A stretch of DNA of 64,000 nt from Chryseobacterium culicis (GCF_002979755.1 NZ_PCPP01000008.1:1-64000); one strand, 5' to 3'. Positions 44,338-53,386 are shown, numbered from the stretch's first letter. Translations and numbers: made by a program. Notes: generated by a model not told the origin, from the letters alone.

Positions 44338-45435
44338 ATGAAGCTAAAAACTGTAATTGCAAAAATTGAAGAGGAGATCAGTATCAGACAGGCTGAAGAT
44401 TTTGATAATGTAGGATTGCTGTGTGGGGTTTATGACCGTGATGTATCCGGGATTCTGGTTTGCCATGATGCGCTGGAAAATGTAGTAGAAGAGGCCATTG
44501 AGAGAAACTGTAATCTGATTGTATGTTTTCATCCCATCATATTTTCCGGACTAAAATCTTTAACAGGGAAAAACTATGTAGAAAGAGCTGTTTTAAAAGC
44601 TATTGAAAATAAAATAGCCATCTATGCCATCCACACCGCATTTGATAATGATTTCTTTGGGGTAAATCACGGAATATGCAGTCAGTTAGGACTCAGGAAT
44701 ATGAAGATTCTACAGCCGAAAGAAAATAATTTAAAACAGTTAACGGTTTTTGTTCCCAAAGAATATTCGGAAAAAGTAAAAGAAGCCATGTTCTCTGCCG
44801 GAGCAGGAAATATCGGATTTTATGATGAATGCAGTTTTACAGTGAATGGGAACGGAACATTCAGGCCGGTAGAAGGTTCAAATCCGTTTTCCGGACAGCA
44901 GGGAATTCGTGAAAATGCAGATGAAGATATGATTTCCGTGATTTTTGAAAGCTTTAAACAGGGACAGATTGTAGGTGCCATGAAGGCTGCACACCCTTAT
45001 GAAGAAGTAGCGCATCAGGTGTATAGTCTTGATAATAAAAATCATCATGCCGGATTGGGAATGTATGGTGATCTGGAAGTGGAGATGGATGAAAAGGATT
45101 TCCTTGGATTTGTAAAAGAAAAATTTGGGCTGGAAGTGATAAAACATTCCTCCTTCAATAATAAAAAAATTAGAAGAGTAGGGGTTTTGGGAGGCTCAGG
45201 AGCCAGTGGAATACGATCAGCAGCAGCCAAGAAATGTGATGCTTATCTTACCGGAGATCTTAAATATCACGACTATTTTTTAGCAGAGTCTAAAATGTTG
45301 ATCTGTGATATAGGACATTACGAGTCAGAACAATTTGTTACTCAACAATTATTTGAAATTTTATCACAAAAATTTAGTACATTTGCAATTTCAAAATCTA
45401 TTGAAAAAACAAACCCAGTAAATTATTTCATTTAA
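44338..45435 (+). CDS. Nif3-like dinuclear metal centre protein
   Basis: 365-aa member of the NIF3/YbgI/YqfO family, hexameric toroid proteins with a two-metal site; proposed GTP cyclohydrolase 1 type 2-like, exact role unresolved. The N-terminal half shows AEDFDNVGLLCG (18-29) and CFHPIIFSGLKSL (61-73), where one His of the canonical HHP is Phe. AIHTAFDNDFFGVNH lies around residue 100. The PII-like insert domain spans about 130-235 (TVFVPKEYSEKVKEAMFSAG). The C-terminal half has GVLGGSGASGIRSAAAKKCD, YLTGDLKYHDYFLA and ICDIGHYESEQF with the metal His/Glu. Directly followed, 2 bp later, by the coiled-coil gene, a pairing I regard as common in this phylum. Confidence 0.94.
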   Translation: MKLKTVIAKIEEEISIRQAEDFDNVGLLCGVYDRDVSGILVCHDALENVVEEAIERNCNLIVCFHPIIFSGLKSLTGKNYVERAVLKAIENKIAIYAIHTAFDNDFFGVNHGICSQLGLRNMKILQPKENNLKQLTVFVPKEYSEKVKEAMFSAGAGNIGFYDECSFTVNGNGTFRPVEGSNPFSGQQGIRENADEDMISVIFESFKQGQIVGAMKAAHPYEEVAHQVYSLDNKNHHAGLGMYGDLEVEMDEKDFLGFVKEKFGLEVIKHSSFNNKKIRRVGVLGGSGASGIRSAAAKKCDAYLTGDLKYHDYFLAESKMLICDIGHYESEQFVTQQLFEILSQKFSTFAISKSIEKTNPVNYFI

Positions 45436-45437
45436 AT

Positions 45438-46214
45438 ATGGCAAAAACCAACGATATTTCAGTTGAAGAAAAATTAAGAGCTTTATACGATTTACAGATC
45501 ATTGATTCAAGATTGGATGAAATCCGAAATACTAGAGGAGAATTGCCAATTGAAGTTGAAGATCTTGAAATCGAGATTGAAGGTCTTGAAAAAAGAGCTG
45601 AAAAATTTCATGCTGATATCAAAGATCAGGACGATCAGATCAAAACAAAGCATGAAGTGATTAACCATGCTAAAACTTTAATTGAGAAATACAAATCTCA
45701 GCAGGATAATGTAAGAAACAATAAAGAGTTTGAAGCATTAGGGAAGGAAATGGAATTCCAGGATCTGGAAATTCAGCTTGCTGAAAAAAGAATTAAAGAA
45801 TTCGGAGCTAAAATTGCTCACAAGAACGAAACTTTAAGCGAACTGAATACTAAGATCGACGATTTGAAAAGCCACTTAAAATTCAAGAAAGAAGAATTGG
45901 ATGGTTTGATCTCTGAAACTCAGAAAGAAGAAGAATATCTTATAGAGCAGTCTAAAGAATTCGCAGGTAAAATCGATGAGAGATTATTAGCTTCTTACAA
46001 CAGAATCAGAACAAACTCTATCAACGGTCTTGCTGTAGTAGGATTAGAAAGAGGAGCTCCAAAAGGATCTTTCTTCACTATCCCTCCTCAAAAGCAGATG
46101 GAAATTGCTCAGAGAAAGAAAATCATCATTGATGAGCACTCTGGAAAAATCCTTGTTGACGACGAATTGGTAATCGAGGAAAACGAAAAAATGAAATCTG
46201 TAATTAAATTCTAA
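45438..46214 (+). CDS. Coiled-coil protein of the C4 zinc-ribbon (DUF164) family, ribbon lost
   Basis: 258 aa. Residues about 5-185 form a long antiparallel coiled coil (LDEIRNTRGELPIEVEDLEI; QDNVRNNKEFEALGKEMEFQ). The C-terminal region aligns with the family's zinc ribbon (SFFTIPPQKQMEIAQ, SGKILVDDEL), but the positions that normally hold the four zinc Cys carry other residues and the whole protein has no Cys. The family is thought to bind nucleic acid or act in protein quality or trafficking; the function here is unknown. It follows the Nif3 gene by 2 bp, so it is in the same operon, and a strong terminator follows. Confidence 0.9.
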   Translation: MAKTNDISVEEKLRALYDLQIIDSRLDEIRNTRGELPIEVEDLEIEIEGLEKRAEKFHADIKDQDDQIKTKHEVINHAKTLIEKYKSQQDNVRNNKEFEALGKEMEFQDLEIQLAEKRIKEFGAKIAHKNETLSELNTKIDDLKSHLKFKKEELDGLISETQKEEEYLIEQSKEFAGKIDERLLASYNRIRTNSINGLAVVGLERGAPKGSFFTIPPQKQMEIAQRKKIIIDEHSGKILVDDELVIEENEKMKSVIKF

Positions 46215-46234
46215 TTATTGATTTTTAAAAATAT

Positions 46235-46267
46235 AAAAGCTGTTTCATCTCTGAAACAGCTTTTTTT
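46235..46267 (+). terminator. Terminator of nif3 operon
   Basis: AAAAGCTGTTTCA-TCTC-TGAAACAGCTTTT, perfect 13-bp stem with T run. Confidence 0.9.
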
Positions 46268-46325
46268 ATTTGATATGAATATAAATCTGCCTCTCTTGGA
46301 GTAAAGCAACTTTAATAGGGGGATT

Positions 46326-46386
46326 TGTCATTCCGTAGGAATCTCTCACATTCTTTTAACATGATAAAGATTCCTGCGAAATGACA
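46326..46386. repeat. Gene-less hairpin copy of the GIY-YIG-linked repeat
   Basis: TGTCATTCCGTAGGAATC at 46326-46343 and, inverted, GATTCCTGCGAAATGACA at 46369-46386 (two mismatches), with only 25 bp between. Same 18-mer as at 18606, 18731 and 19148. Confidence 0.85.
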
Positions 46387-46431
46387 AAGGTTGTATTGTA
46401 ATTGGATTAAAAAACTTAATGAAGAGTCATC

Positions 46432-46500
46432 AATAGAAACGGGCTGAAGCCCGTTTAATCAAAACAAACCTTCCTTATCGGCTCTAGCCAAAACCTATAA
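46432..46500. repeat. Diverged single copy of the 118-bp repeat unit
   Basis: AATAGAAACGGGCTGAAGCC, then CCGTTT, and about 30 bp later CGGCTCTAGCCAAAACCTA, the same two-palindrome layout as at 8711-9020 (AATAGGAATGGGCTTTAGCC; CGGCTTTAGCCAAAACCTA). Together with the preceding hairpin it fills the 321-bp gap between two convergent genes; I see no gene there. Confidence 0.75.
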
Positions 46501-46503
46501 AAA

Positions 46504-46526
46504 AACCGCTTCAAAATGAAGCGGTT
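46504..46526 (-). terminator. Terminator of acyl-CoA ligase gene
   Basis: AACCGCTTCA-AAA-TGAAGCGGTT with a T run on the minus strand, ten bases beyond the stop. Confidence 0.88.
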
Positions 46527-46535
46527 GATCGTATT

Positions 46536-48314
46536 TTAATCCTGATGATCGTACATCTTATTATACAAAGCAATAAACTTCTCTTTTACCGCTTTTCTTT
46601 TCAGTTTTAACGTTGGAGTAAGCAATCCGCTTTCAATGCTCCATATTTCAGGAGTAAGCTCAATTTTTTTGATTTTCTCCCAGTTTCCAAGATGCTCGTT
46701 GATGCCGTCAATCTCTTTTTCAATTCTTTGCTTAAGTTCTGCGCTTTTCGCAATTTCTTCCGGTGTGGAACCGATATTCAGGTTGTTTCTCATAGCCCAG
46801 CTTTTTGCAAATTCAAAATCAGGCTGTACCAAAGCACAAGGCATTTTTTCACCATCACCCACTACCATGATCTGCTCAATGAATTTAGAGGCTTTTGCTA
46901 AATTTTCAATCGTCTGAGGAGCAATATATTTCCCACCCGATGTCTTGAACATTTCTTTCTTACGGTCAGTGATCTGTAAAAATCCGTCACCATCCACATG
47001 TCCGATATCTCCGGTTTTGAAGAAACCATCTTCTGTGAAGGCTTCTTTTGTCATTTCTTCATTTTGGAAATATCCTTTGAATACGGATGGTCCTTTTACG
47101 GTAATTTCACCGTCTTCCTGAATTTTAACTTTTAAATTATCCAATGGAATCCCTACGGTTCCCACTTTCATCTTATCAAAGCTGTTGACAGAAATTACCG
47201 GAGAGGTTTCTGTTAAACCATACCCTTCCAAAATAGGAATTCCCGCATTCTGAAACATTAAGTTAAGCCTTGTAGACAATGCCGCAGATCCTGAAACCAA
47301 TGTCACAATTTCACCTCCTAAACCTTCTCTCCATTTGGAAAATACCAATTTGTCAGCAATGATTTCCTGAAGTCCGGATGGCTTTGAAATAGTTTTCTTC
47401 TTACTGATTAAGTTCAGCGCCCAGAAGAATATTTTTGATTTTAATCCTCCTGCAGAAGATCCTGTATTGTAAATTTTGTCATATACTTTTTCTACCAGCC
47501 TTGGTACTACCGTCATATAATGAGGCTTCACTTCTTTTACGTTTTCACCCATTTTCTCAATGCTTTCCGCAAAATAAAGAGAAAAACCGTTGTACTGATA
47601 CAGATAGAACAGCATTCTTTCAAAAATATGGCAGATAGGAAGGAAGCTTAATGCTCTTGTTTCCTTATAATCCAGACTTCTTTTCTTGGGAATTCTCGGA
47701 ATGGCTCCCAATACGTTTGAAACAATATTATTATGAGTAAGCATTACTCCTTTCGGTCTTCCGGTAGTTCCGGAAGTATAAATAATGGTTGCAAGATCTT
47801 CCGTATTGATCGCGTTAGAAAGGTCATCCACTTCAATTTGTGTAGATTCATCTTTACCCAGATCAAGAATTTCTCTCCAGTTGGCAGCACCACTAATATT
47901 ATCAAAAGTAAAAATACCCTGTAAACTCGGGATATTGTGTTTTACTTTCATTACTTTATTCAACAGCTCTTTATCAGAAACAAAACAGTATTGAATTTCA
48001 GCATTATTGAAGATGAATTCATAATCTTCCGGAGAAATACTTGGATAAACAGGCACTGAAACAACTCCGATCTGAGAAAGTCCGAAATCCATTATAGCCC
48101 ATTCTGTACGGGAATTGGTTGTAATCAAAGCAATTTTATCACCCGGTTTTATACCAAGCTTCAATAATCCTCTGGATATCTTATTTCCCTCATTAATAAA
48201 CTCCTGGGTAGAAGTTTTTTTCCATTCACCATGATATTTCGTTACAAACATATCCGTTTTAGGATATTTTTCTAAAGCGTAGTGTGGAATATCGAATAAT
48301 CTCTTGATCGTCAT
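46536..48314 (-). CDS. Long-chain acyl-CoA synthetase (AMP-forming)
   Basis: 592-aa ANL-superfamily enzyme that activates fatty acids to acyl-CoA through an acyl-AMP. The P-loop-like motif is TIIYTSGTTGRPKGVMLTHN (about 178-197), motif A5 is GYGLTETSPVIS, and the core motif FKTGDIGHVDGDGFLQITDR holds the ribose-binding Asp. The hinge DRKKEMFKTSGGKYIAPQTI follows. The C-terminal Lys region differs from short-chain synthetases and fits the eukaryote-like long-chain group (FAA1/FadD15-like). Probably peripheral to the inner membrane. Divergent from an acyl-CoA dehydrogenase gene 357 bp away, consistent with fatty-acid breakdown. Confidence 0.93.
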   Translation of the reverse strand: MTIKRLFDIPHYALEKYPKTDMFVTKYHGEWKKTSTQEFINEGNKISRGLLKLGIKPGDKIALITTNSRTEWAIMDFGLSQIGVVSVPVYPSISPEDYEFIFNNAEIQYCFVSDKELLNKVMKVKHNIPSLQGIFTFDNISGAANWREILDLGKDESTQIEVDDLSNAINTEDLATIIYTSGTTGRPKGVMLTHNNIVSNVLGAIPRIPKKRSLDYKETRALSFLPICHIFERMLFYLYQYNGFSLYFAESIEKMGENVKEVKPHYMTVVPRLVEKVYDKIYNTGSSAGGLKSKIFFWALNLISKKKTISKPSGLQEIIADKLVFSKWREGLGGEIVTLVSGSAALSTRLNLMFQNAGIPILEGYGLTETSPVISVNSFDKMKVGTVGIPLDNLKVKIQEDGEITVKGPSVFKGYFQNEEMTKEAFTEDGFFKTGDIGHVDGDGFLQITDRKKEMFKTSGGKYIAPQTIENLAKASKFIEQIMVVGDGEKMPCALVQPDFEFAKSWAMRNNLNIGSTPEEIAKSAELKQRIEKEIDGINEHLGNWEKIKKIELTPEIWSIESGLLTPTLKLKRKAVKEKFIALYNKMYDHQD

Positions 48315-48671
48315 GATTTTTTACGTAATTTATAAAGAAATTTAAATATAAGCATTTTTTTTAATTGAAAACATTTGAATGTAATAATTAGGAATTAGTT
48401 AAATGCTTACCATAATATATGGAATCAAAAAGGAGGCCGGAAGCCCTGAAAAGGGGATTTTATATTTTGAACTGATCATTTGTGAATGTTTATGGCTCTG
48501 AAGGTATCCGGTATTGTTTTTATCTCTCCTCATTTCGAATCCCAAAACACGCATTCACTGGCATTAAACGCTCTTCAACTTCCATTTTCTGTGCCTTTTT
48601 CCTGCTTTCAATTTAATTTTTTCAGATTTGGTTAAAAAGTGTAAATTTACGGCTATCTAATTATTTTTTTT
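48315..48671. other. Divergent intergenic region, fatty-acid genes
   Basis: Separates the acyl-CoA ligase (-) and acyl-CoA dehydrogenase (+) genes. Promoter-like TATATTTA on the minus strand near 48341-48348 and TAAATTTA at 48642-48649 each have one mismatch to TAnnTTTG. A 50-codon frame from 48490 is unconvincing. No clear FadR/TetR-type dyad was seen. Confidence 0.4.
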
Positions 48672-49811
48672 ATGGACTTTAATTTATCGGAAGAACAGCT
48701 GATGATTCAGCAGGCAGCAAGAGATTTTGCACAAAATGAACTATTACCTGGAGTGATTGAAAGAGACCGTGACCAGAAATTCCCTGCAGAACAGGTGAAG
48801 AAAATGGGAGAAATGGGGCTTTTAGGAATGATGGTAGATCCAAAATACGGCGGTGCAGGTATGGACAGCGTTTCTTACGTGCTTGCGATGGAGGAGATTG
48901 CAAAAATAGATGCTTCTGCAGCTGTTGTAATGTCTGTAAACAACTCATTGGTTTGTGCCGGTCTTGAAAAATTTGCTTCTGAAGAGCAAAAAGTAAAATA
49001 TCTTACCCCATTGGCAAGCGGACAGGTAATCGGAGCATTTGCATTATCTGAGCCGGAAGCAGGTTCTGATGCTACTTCTCAGAAAACAACTGCTGAAGAT
49101 AAAGGAGATTACTACCTTTTAAACGGGATCAAAAACTGGATCACGAATGGTGGTACCGCTTCTTATTATATTGTAATTGCACAGACAGATCCTGAGAAAA
49201 AACACAAAGGGATCAATGCTTTCATTGTAGAAAGAGGATGGGAAGGTTTTGAAATCGGACTAAAAGAAGACAAATTAGGAATCAGAGGAAGTGATACACA
49301 TTCTTTGATCTTTAACAACGTAAAAGTTCCAAAAGAAAACAGAATCGGTGCTGACGGATTCGGTTTCAACTTTGCAATGGCCGTATTGAACGGAGGAAGA
49401 ATTGGTATTGCTTCCCAGGCTTTAGGTATTGCTTCAGGGGCTTACGAACTGGCATTGAAATATGCTAAAACAAGAAAAGCTTTCAAAACTGAAATTATCA
49501 ACCACCAGGCGATTGCATTCAAATTAGCGGATATGGCTACTCAGATCACTGCTGCAAGAATGCTGTGTTTCAAAGCGGCTTGTGAAAAAGATGCAGGAAA
49601 AGATATTTCTGAAAGCGGGGCTATGGCAAAATTATACTCTTCTCAGGTAGCAATGGATACTACTATTGAAGCAGTACAGATCCACGGTGGATACGGATAC
49701 GTGAAAGAATACCACGTAGAAAGATTAATGAGAGATGCCAAAATCACTCAGATCTACGAAGGAACTTCTGAAATTCAGAAAATCGTGATCTCAAGAAGCA
49801 TCGCAAAATAA
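48672..49811 (+). CDS. Acyl-CoA dehydrogenase, short-chain type
   Basis: 379-aa flavoprotein that introduces the alpha-beta double bond in acyl-CoA. Seen are the N-terminal helical domain (MDFNLSEEQLMIQQAARDFA), FAD and substrate motifs GAFALSEPEAGSDATS (about 123-138) and NGIKNWITNGGTA, GIRGSDTHSL, QIHGGYGYVKEYHVERLMRD, and the catalytic-Glu segment QIYEGTSEIQ at the C-terminus. Chain-length specificity (butyryl or branched) cannot be fixed. It needs an ETF encoded elsewhere. The next small gene starts 22 bp downstream and is probably co-transcribed. Confidence 0.95.
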   Translation: MDFNLSEEQLMIQQAARDFAQNELLPGVIERDRDQKFPAEQVKKMGEMGLLGMMVDPKYGGAGMDSVSYVLAMEEIAKIDASAAVVMSVNNSLVCAGLEKFASEEQKVKYLTPLASGQVIGAFALSEPEAGSDATSQKTTAEDKGDYYLLNGIKNWITNGGTASYYIVIAQTDPEKKHKGINAFIVERGWEGFEIGLKEDKLGIRGSDTHSLIFNNVKVPKENRIGADGFGFNFAMAVLNGGRIGIASQALGIASGAYELALKYAKTRKAFKTEIINHQAIAFKLADMATQITAARMLCFKAACEKDAGKDISESGAMAKLYSSQVAMDTTIEAVQIHGGYGYVKEYHVERLMRDAKITQIYEGTSEIQKIVISRSIAK

Positions 49812-49833
49812 CATTTTATAAAACACACTACCT

Positions 49834-50199
49834 ATGAAAAAATCTTTGTGGATCACCCTCGGTGTTGTACTGCTGTTACTGGGCGTATTTGTCTGGTATA
49901 AATACTATTTCGTTTTCGGAGAAGGAGTGAAATCCGGATATCTGAACTACGCTATGAAAAAAGGCTATGTCTTCAAAACATATGAAGGTAAGCTGATTCA
50001 GGAAGGCTTCGGAAGTGGAAAAACAGGAACCATTACAAGCTATGAGTTTGAATTTTCTGTGGATGACCCTGAAGTTTTCAAACAACTGGAAACGAACAGC
50101 GGAAAAACCTTTGATCTGCATTACAAAGAGTACAATGGTGCTCTTCCGTGGAGAGGAAACACAAAGTTTGTCGTAGACAAAGTAGTGAATATGAAATAA
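49834..50199 (+). CDS. Small membrane-anchored hypothetical protein
   Basis: 121 aa: an N-terminal transmembrane anchor or uncleaved signal (about residues 4-24, LWITLGVVLLLLGVFVWYKY), then a soluble beta-rich domain of about 90 residues (KGYVFKTYEGKLIQEGFGSG; FDLHYKEYNGALPWRGNTKF). No cofactor motif is visible; I do not recognise the function. It sits directly behind the acyl-CoA dehydrogenase gene and is closed by a terminator. Confidence 0.85.
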   Translation: MKKSLWITLGVVLLLLGVFVWYKYYFVFGEGVKSGYLNYAMKKGYVFKTYEGKLIQEGFGSGKTGTITSYEFEFSVDDPEVFKQLETNSGKTFDLHYKEYNGALPWRGNTKFVVDKVVNMK

Positions 50200-50203
50200 A
50201 AAC

Positions 50204-50234
50204 AAATAAGGCTCTCAATCTGAGGGCCTTATTT
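50204..50234 (+). terminator. Terminator of acyl-CoA dehydrogenase unit
   Basis: AAATAAGGCTCTCA-ATC-TGAGGGCCTTATTT with one G-T pair and a short T run, just after the stop. Confidence 0.85.
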
Positions 50235-50467
50235 TACACCAAATCACAAAATATTAATATATGAAATAAAATTTCCAATTTTATTTTTGAACCTTGTTTG
50301 ATAACGAAGATTCATTCTCTTTTGCTTATACTTAAAGTTAAGAGGAATTTTTGTAATAAACAAATACTTCCGTTGAATGTTTGATAAAATTAAAAATAAG
50401 AATCGAACTTTAATTCTAAACCTCATTAAAAAAATATTAAAAAATCTATCCAAAGACGGATTGAAAT

Positions 50468-51412
50468 CTAGTGAGAGTCGTTATTCGGAATGTTTTTATT
50501 TCTCTTTTTATAAAAATAATATCCAATACCGGCAATGAGAAACAAAGGCCATAACGGAAGAATAAACAGGAAGATAGAAGTAATCACATCCCAGCCTGAT
50601 TCGATGGCTGCTAACGATTTTCCACCGAAAGTTTTAGGTTCTGTTTCTGTTTTCTCTTTATCACTGATATTTATATTGATCGTACAAATGGTATTGTCAG
50701 CATAGTTTCGCCCTGAAACCTGAATGTCTTTCGTATCAATATCCCCGATATTACTGCTGATAGCATCCATTAAACCATCAAAATGCTGGAGAGGAACTTT
50801 GATGTCCAGGCTGTAGACTTTTTGATCTTCTCCGTGAGGACTTGCAGATTCCACGTAAGAAAGGTTTTCACTTTTGATGTAGCCGTTATTTTTATGGGCT
50901 TCTTCTCTGATGATTTCCTTCACTGTTTCTGTATTTTCTGCTTGTATGGTAAGATATCCTGATTTTACCATATTGTCTTTAGGCATATTCAGCTCATAAC
51001 TGTCATTTTTAGGTTTGTCTTTATAAATGATCTTGGTTTCTTTGATAATCTTTGGAGCCGGAGCTTTTGCAGCCACTTTTTCAGGTTTCTTCTCTGTGGA
51101 ATCCCTTTTTTCTATTTTGGATTCCAGTTTTGTTGTTGTTATTTTTTCAGATAAAGAATCTACCATCTTTGAGGTATTTTCTATTTTTTGCTGAATATCG
51201 TTCTTAGTATTTTCAAAATCTTTTATTCTGATACTGGCAGAGTCCAGAACTTTATCTGCTGTTTTATTGGCATTATCAATAGCTTCCGTTGCAACTGTTG
51301 CAGCGCTGTCAGCTGAGTGGATCGCTTCATGTATTGTATCCTGTGCCACTTCTCCTTTTTTACACATAATGAAAGTGCTTGATACAGCAACGAGTAAGAT
51401 GAACTTTTTCAT
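50468..51412 (-). CDS. DUF4349 lipoprotein with C-terminal membrane helix
   Basis: 314 aa. A lipoprotein signal peptide with lipobox FIMC (Cys17) is followed by a long Ala/Lys/Glu-rich, probably coiled-coil stretch (about 20-125). A DUF4349 domain (about 140-255: VKSGYLTIQAENTETVKEI, KNNGYIKSENLSY, YSLDIKVPLQHFDGLMDAIS, DIQVSGRNYAD) comes next. A transmembrane helix near 275-300 then precedes a Lys/Arg-rich tail (YKKRNKNI). The protein should be lipid-anchored at one end and membrane-spanning at the other. DUF4349 proteins are of unknown function. Confidence 0.88.
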   Translation of the reverse strand: MKKFILLVAVSSTFIMCKKGEVAQDTIHEAIHSADSAATVATEAIDNANKTADKVLDSASIRIKDFENTKNDIQQKIENTSKMVDSLSEKITTTKLESKIEKRDSTEKKPEKVAAKAPAPKIIKETKIIYKDKPKNDSYELNMPKDNMVKSGYLTIQAENTETVKEIIREEAHKNNGYIKSENLSYVESASPHGEDQKVYSLDIKVPLQHFDGLMDAISSNIGDIDTKDIQVSGRNYADNTICTININISDKEKTETEPKTFGGKSLAAIESGWDVITSIFLFILPLWPLFLIAGIGYYFYKKRNKNIPNNDSH

Positions 51413-51699
51413 AAGTTTAATTTTTTTGATGAAGTAAAATTAGAAGGGAAGTTCTTGTAAAGATTGTAAATGAAATGTATTGTACTGGTAAAATAGTAAC
51501 TATTATATTTTCAGTGTTTTGTATTTGTTTTACAAAAGATTTACAAAGCATTTTTCTGAGTTTGAGGTATTGAAATTATTCTAAAGCTTTGCCTTTTTAC
51601 TCAATAGTAGTTTGGAAAACTGAAAATTCCCATCCTTCGGAGGGGTGCGAAAATTCAAAGAATTTTTGACGGGGTGGTTTCATACCATATTATAAAAAA
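51413..51699. other. Intergenic region with possible repeat remnant
   Basis: No gene in the 361-bp gap between the lipoprotein and RF3 genes. CCATCCTTCGGAGGGGTG at 51630-51647 is followed by AAAATTC-AAA-GAATTTT, then by GACGGGGTGG, which looks like a worn palindromic repeat element; no second copy is present in the window. Confidence 0.3.
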
Positions 51700-51722
51700 A
51701 TCCGCAGAAAATTTCTGCGGAT
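51700..51722 (-). terminator. Terminator of RF3 gene
   Basis: ATCCGCAGAAA and TTTCTGCGGAT arms, with a run of T on the minus strand. Confidence 0.85.
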
Positions 51723-51773
51723 CTATATTTAAAACAATTTCGGCTTTTCGTGATTTTGCCCTTTTATTTCAGA

Positions 51774-53369
51774 TTAATTTTCTCTGAACTCACTGATGAA
51801 GTGTAATTTCACATTCGGGAATTTTTCCTGGGTCATATGAATCGTGAAAGAAGAGTCTGCAAGGAATACCAATTGATTGTATTTATCTCTTGCCAGGAAT
51901 CTCTGCTTTAATCTTGCAAATTCTTTAAACTGTTCAGACTTTTCATCAGCTTCTACCCAACATGCTTTGTGCATGGATAGAGGTTCATACGTACATTTTG
52001 CCCCATATTCATGTTCCAGACGGTATTGAATAACCTCGTACTGAAGGGCTCCTACAGTTCCGATGATCTTTCTTCCGTTCATTTCAAGGGTAAATAGCTG
52101 CGCAACCCCTTCATCCATCAGCTGATCAATACCTTTTGCCAATTGTTTAGCTTTTAACGGATCATTGTTGTTGATATAACGGAAATGTTCAGGAGAGAAG
52201 CTTGGAATTCCTTTGAAGCTTAATTTTTCTCCACCAGTTAATGTATCTCCGATTCTGAAACTTCCGGTATCATGTAAGCCAACGATATCACCAGGGAAAC
52301 TTTCTTCCACCACTTCTTTTTTATCAGCAAAGAATGCGTTAGGAGAGGAGAATTTCATTTTTTTACCTTCTCTTACCAATAAGTAATTCTCGTTTCTTTT
52401 GAAGGTTCCGGAAACAATCTTTACAAAGGCAAGTCTGTCTCTGTGCTTAGGATCCATATTCGCATGGATTTTGAAAACGAATCCTGTGAAAGTGCTTTCT
52501 TCAGGCTTTACCAGACGGGTATCACTTTCTTTTGGTTGCGGCATTGGTGCGATATCAATGAAAGCATCCAGTAATTCACGAACTCCAAAGTTATTTAAAG
52601 CCGAACCGAAGAATACCGGTTGAAGATCACCTTTCATATAATCCTCACGATTAAACTCAGGGTAAACAGACTGGATAAGATCAAGCTCTTCTCTTAAAGT
52701 TTTTGCCGCTTTTTCACCAATAACATCATCAATAGAAGTATCATTGATATCATCAAACTTAATAGAATCCCCAACTTTCTGTTTTTTCTCTTCTAAGAAT
52801 AGCTGAATATTGTTTTCCCAGATATTATAAATTCCCTGAAAGTCACTTCCCATACCAATTGGCAAAGAAAGTGGACAAACTGTTAATCCTAATTTTTGTT
52901 CTACTTCGTCTAACAGATCGAAGGCATCTTTACCTTCACGGTCTAATTTATTGATGAAAACCAACATTGGGATGTTTCTCATTCTGCAAACCTTAACCAG
53001 TTTTTCAGTTTGTTCCTCAACCCCTTTTGCAACGTCAATCACAACGATTACTGAGTCTACAGCCGTTAATGTTCTGTAGGTATCTTCAGCAAAGTCTTTG
53101 TGACCAGGAGTATCGAGAATGTTGATTTTATGGTCTCTATATTCAAAAGCCAATACGGAAGTCGCTACAGAGATCCCTCTCTGTCTTTCGATTTCCATAA
53201 AGTCGGAGGTAGCTCCTTTTTTTATTTTGTTGGATTTTACCGCACCTGCTTCCTGAATCGCGCCCCCGAAAAGAAGTAACTTTTCTGTAAGGGTTGTTTT
53301 TCCGGCATCCGGGTGGGAAATGATCCCGAAGGTCTTTCTTTTTTGTATTTCTTTGATTAAGTCTGACAT
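51774..53369 (-). CDS. prfC: Peptide chain release factor 3
   Basis: Translational GTPase (531 aa) that recycles RF1/RF2 from the ribosome after peptide release. The G1 loop is SHPDAGKTTLTEKLL (about 16-30), switch I RQRGISVATSV, G3 DTPGHKDFAEDTYRT, G4 FINKLDREGKD. The domain order of the family follows, including the RF3-specific C-terminal region (ALQYEVIQYRLEHEYGAKC). The start is the ATG at 53369 (MSDLIKEIQKRKTFG); 16 further codons upstream are open but overlap the promoter. Confidence 0.97.
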   Translation of the reverse strand: MSDLIKEIQKRKTFGIISHPDAGKTTLTEKLLLFGGAIQEAGAVKSNKIKKGATSDFMEIERQRGISVATSVLAFEYRDHKINILDTPGHKDFAEDTYRTLTAVDSVIVVIDVAKGVEEQTEKLVKVCRMRNIPMLVFINKLDREGKDAFDLLDEVEQKLGLTVCPLSLPIGMGSDFQGIYNIWENNIQLFLEEKKQKVGDSIKFDDINDTSIDDVIGEKAAKTLREELDLIQSVYPEFNREDYMKGDLQPVFFGSALNNFGVRELLDAFIDIAPMPQPKESDTRLVKPEESTFTGFVFKIHANMDPKHRDRLAFVKIVSGTFKRNENYLLVREGKKMKFSSPNAFFADKKEVVEESFPGDIVGLHDTGSFRIGDTLTGGEKLSFKGIPSFSPEHFRYINNNDPLKAKQLAKGIDQLMDEGVAQLFTLEMNGRKIIGTVGALQYEVIQYRLEHEYGAKCTYEPLSMHKACWVEADEKSEQFKEFARLKQRFLARDKYNQLVFLADSSFTIHMTQEKFPNVKLHFISEFREN

Positions 53370-53386
53370 ATCGTATTTTGAAGTTG

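Noticed and set aside
48490..48634. About 48-codon frame starting MALKVSGIVFIS
   Set aside because: No family resemblance, no promoter, low-confidence codon pattern in a divergent promoter region.
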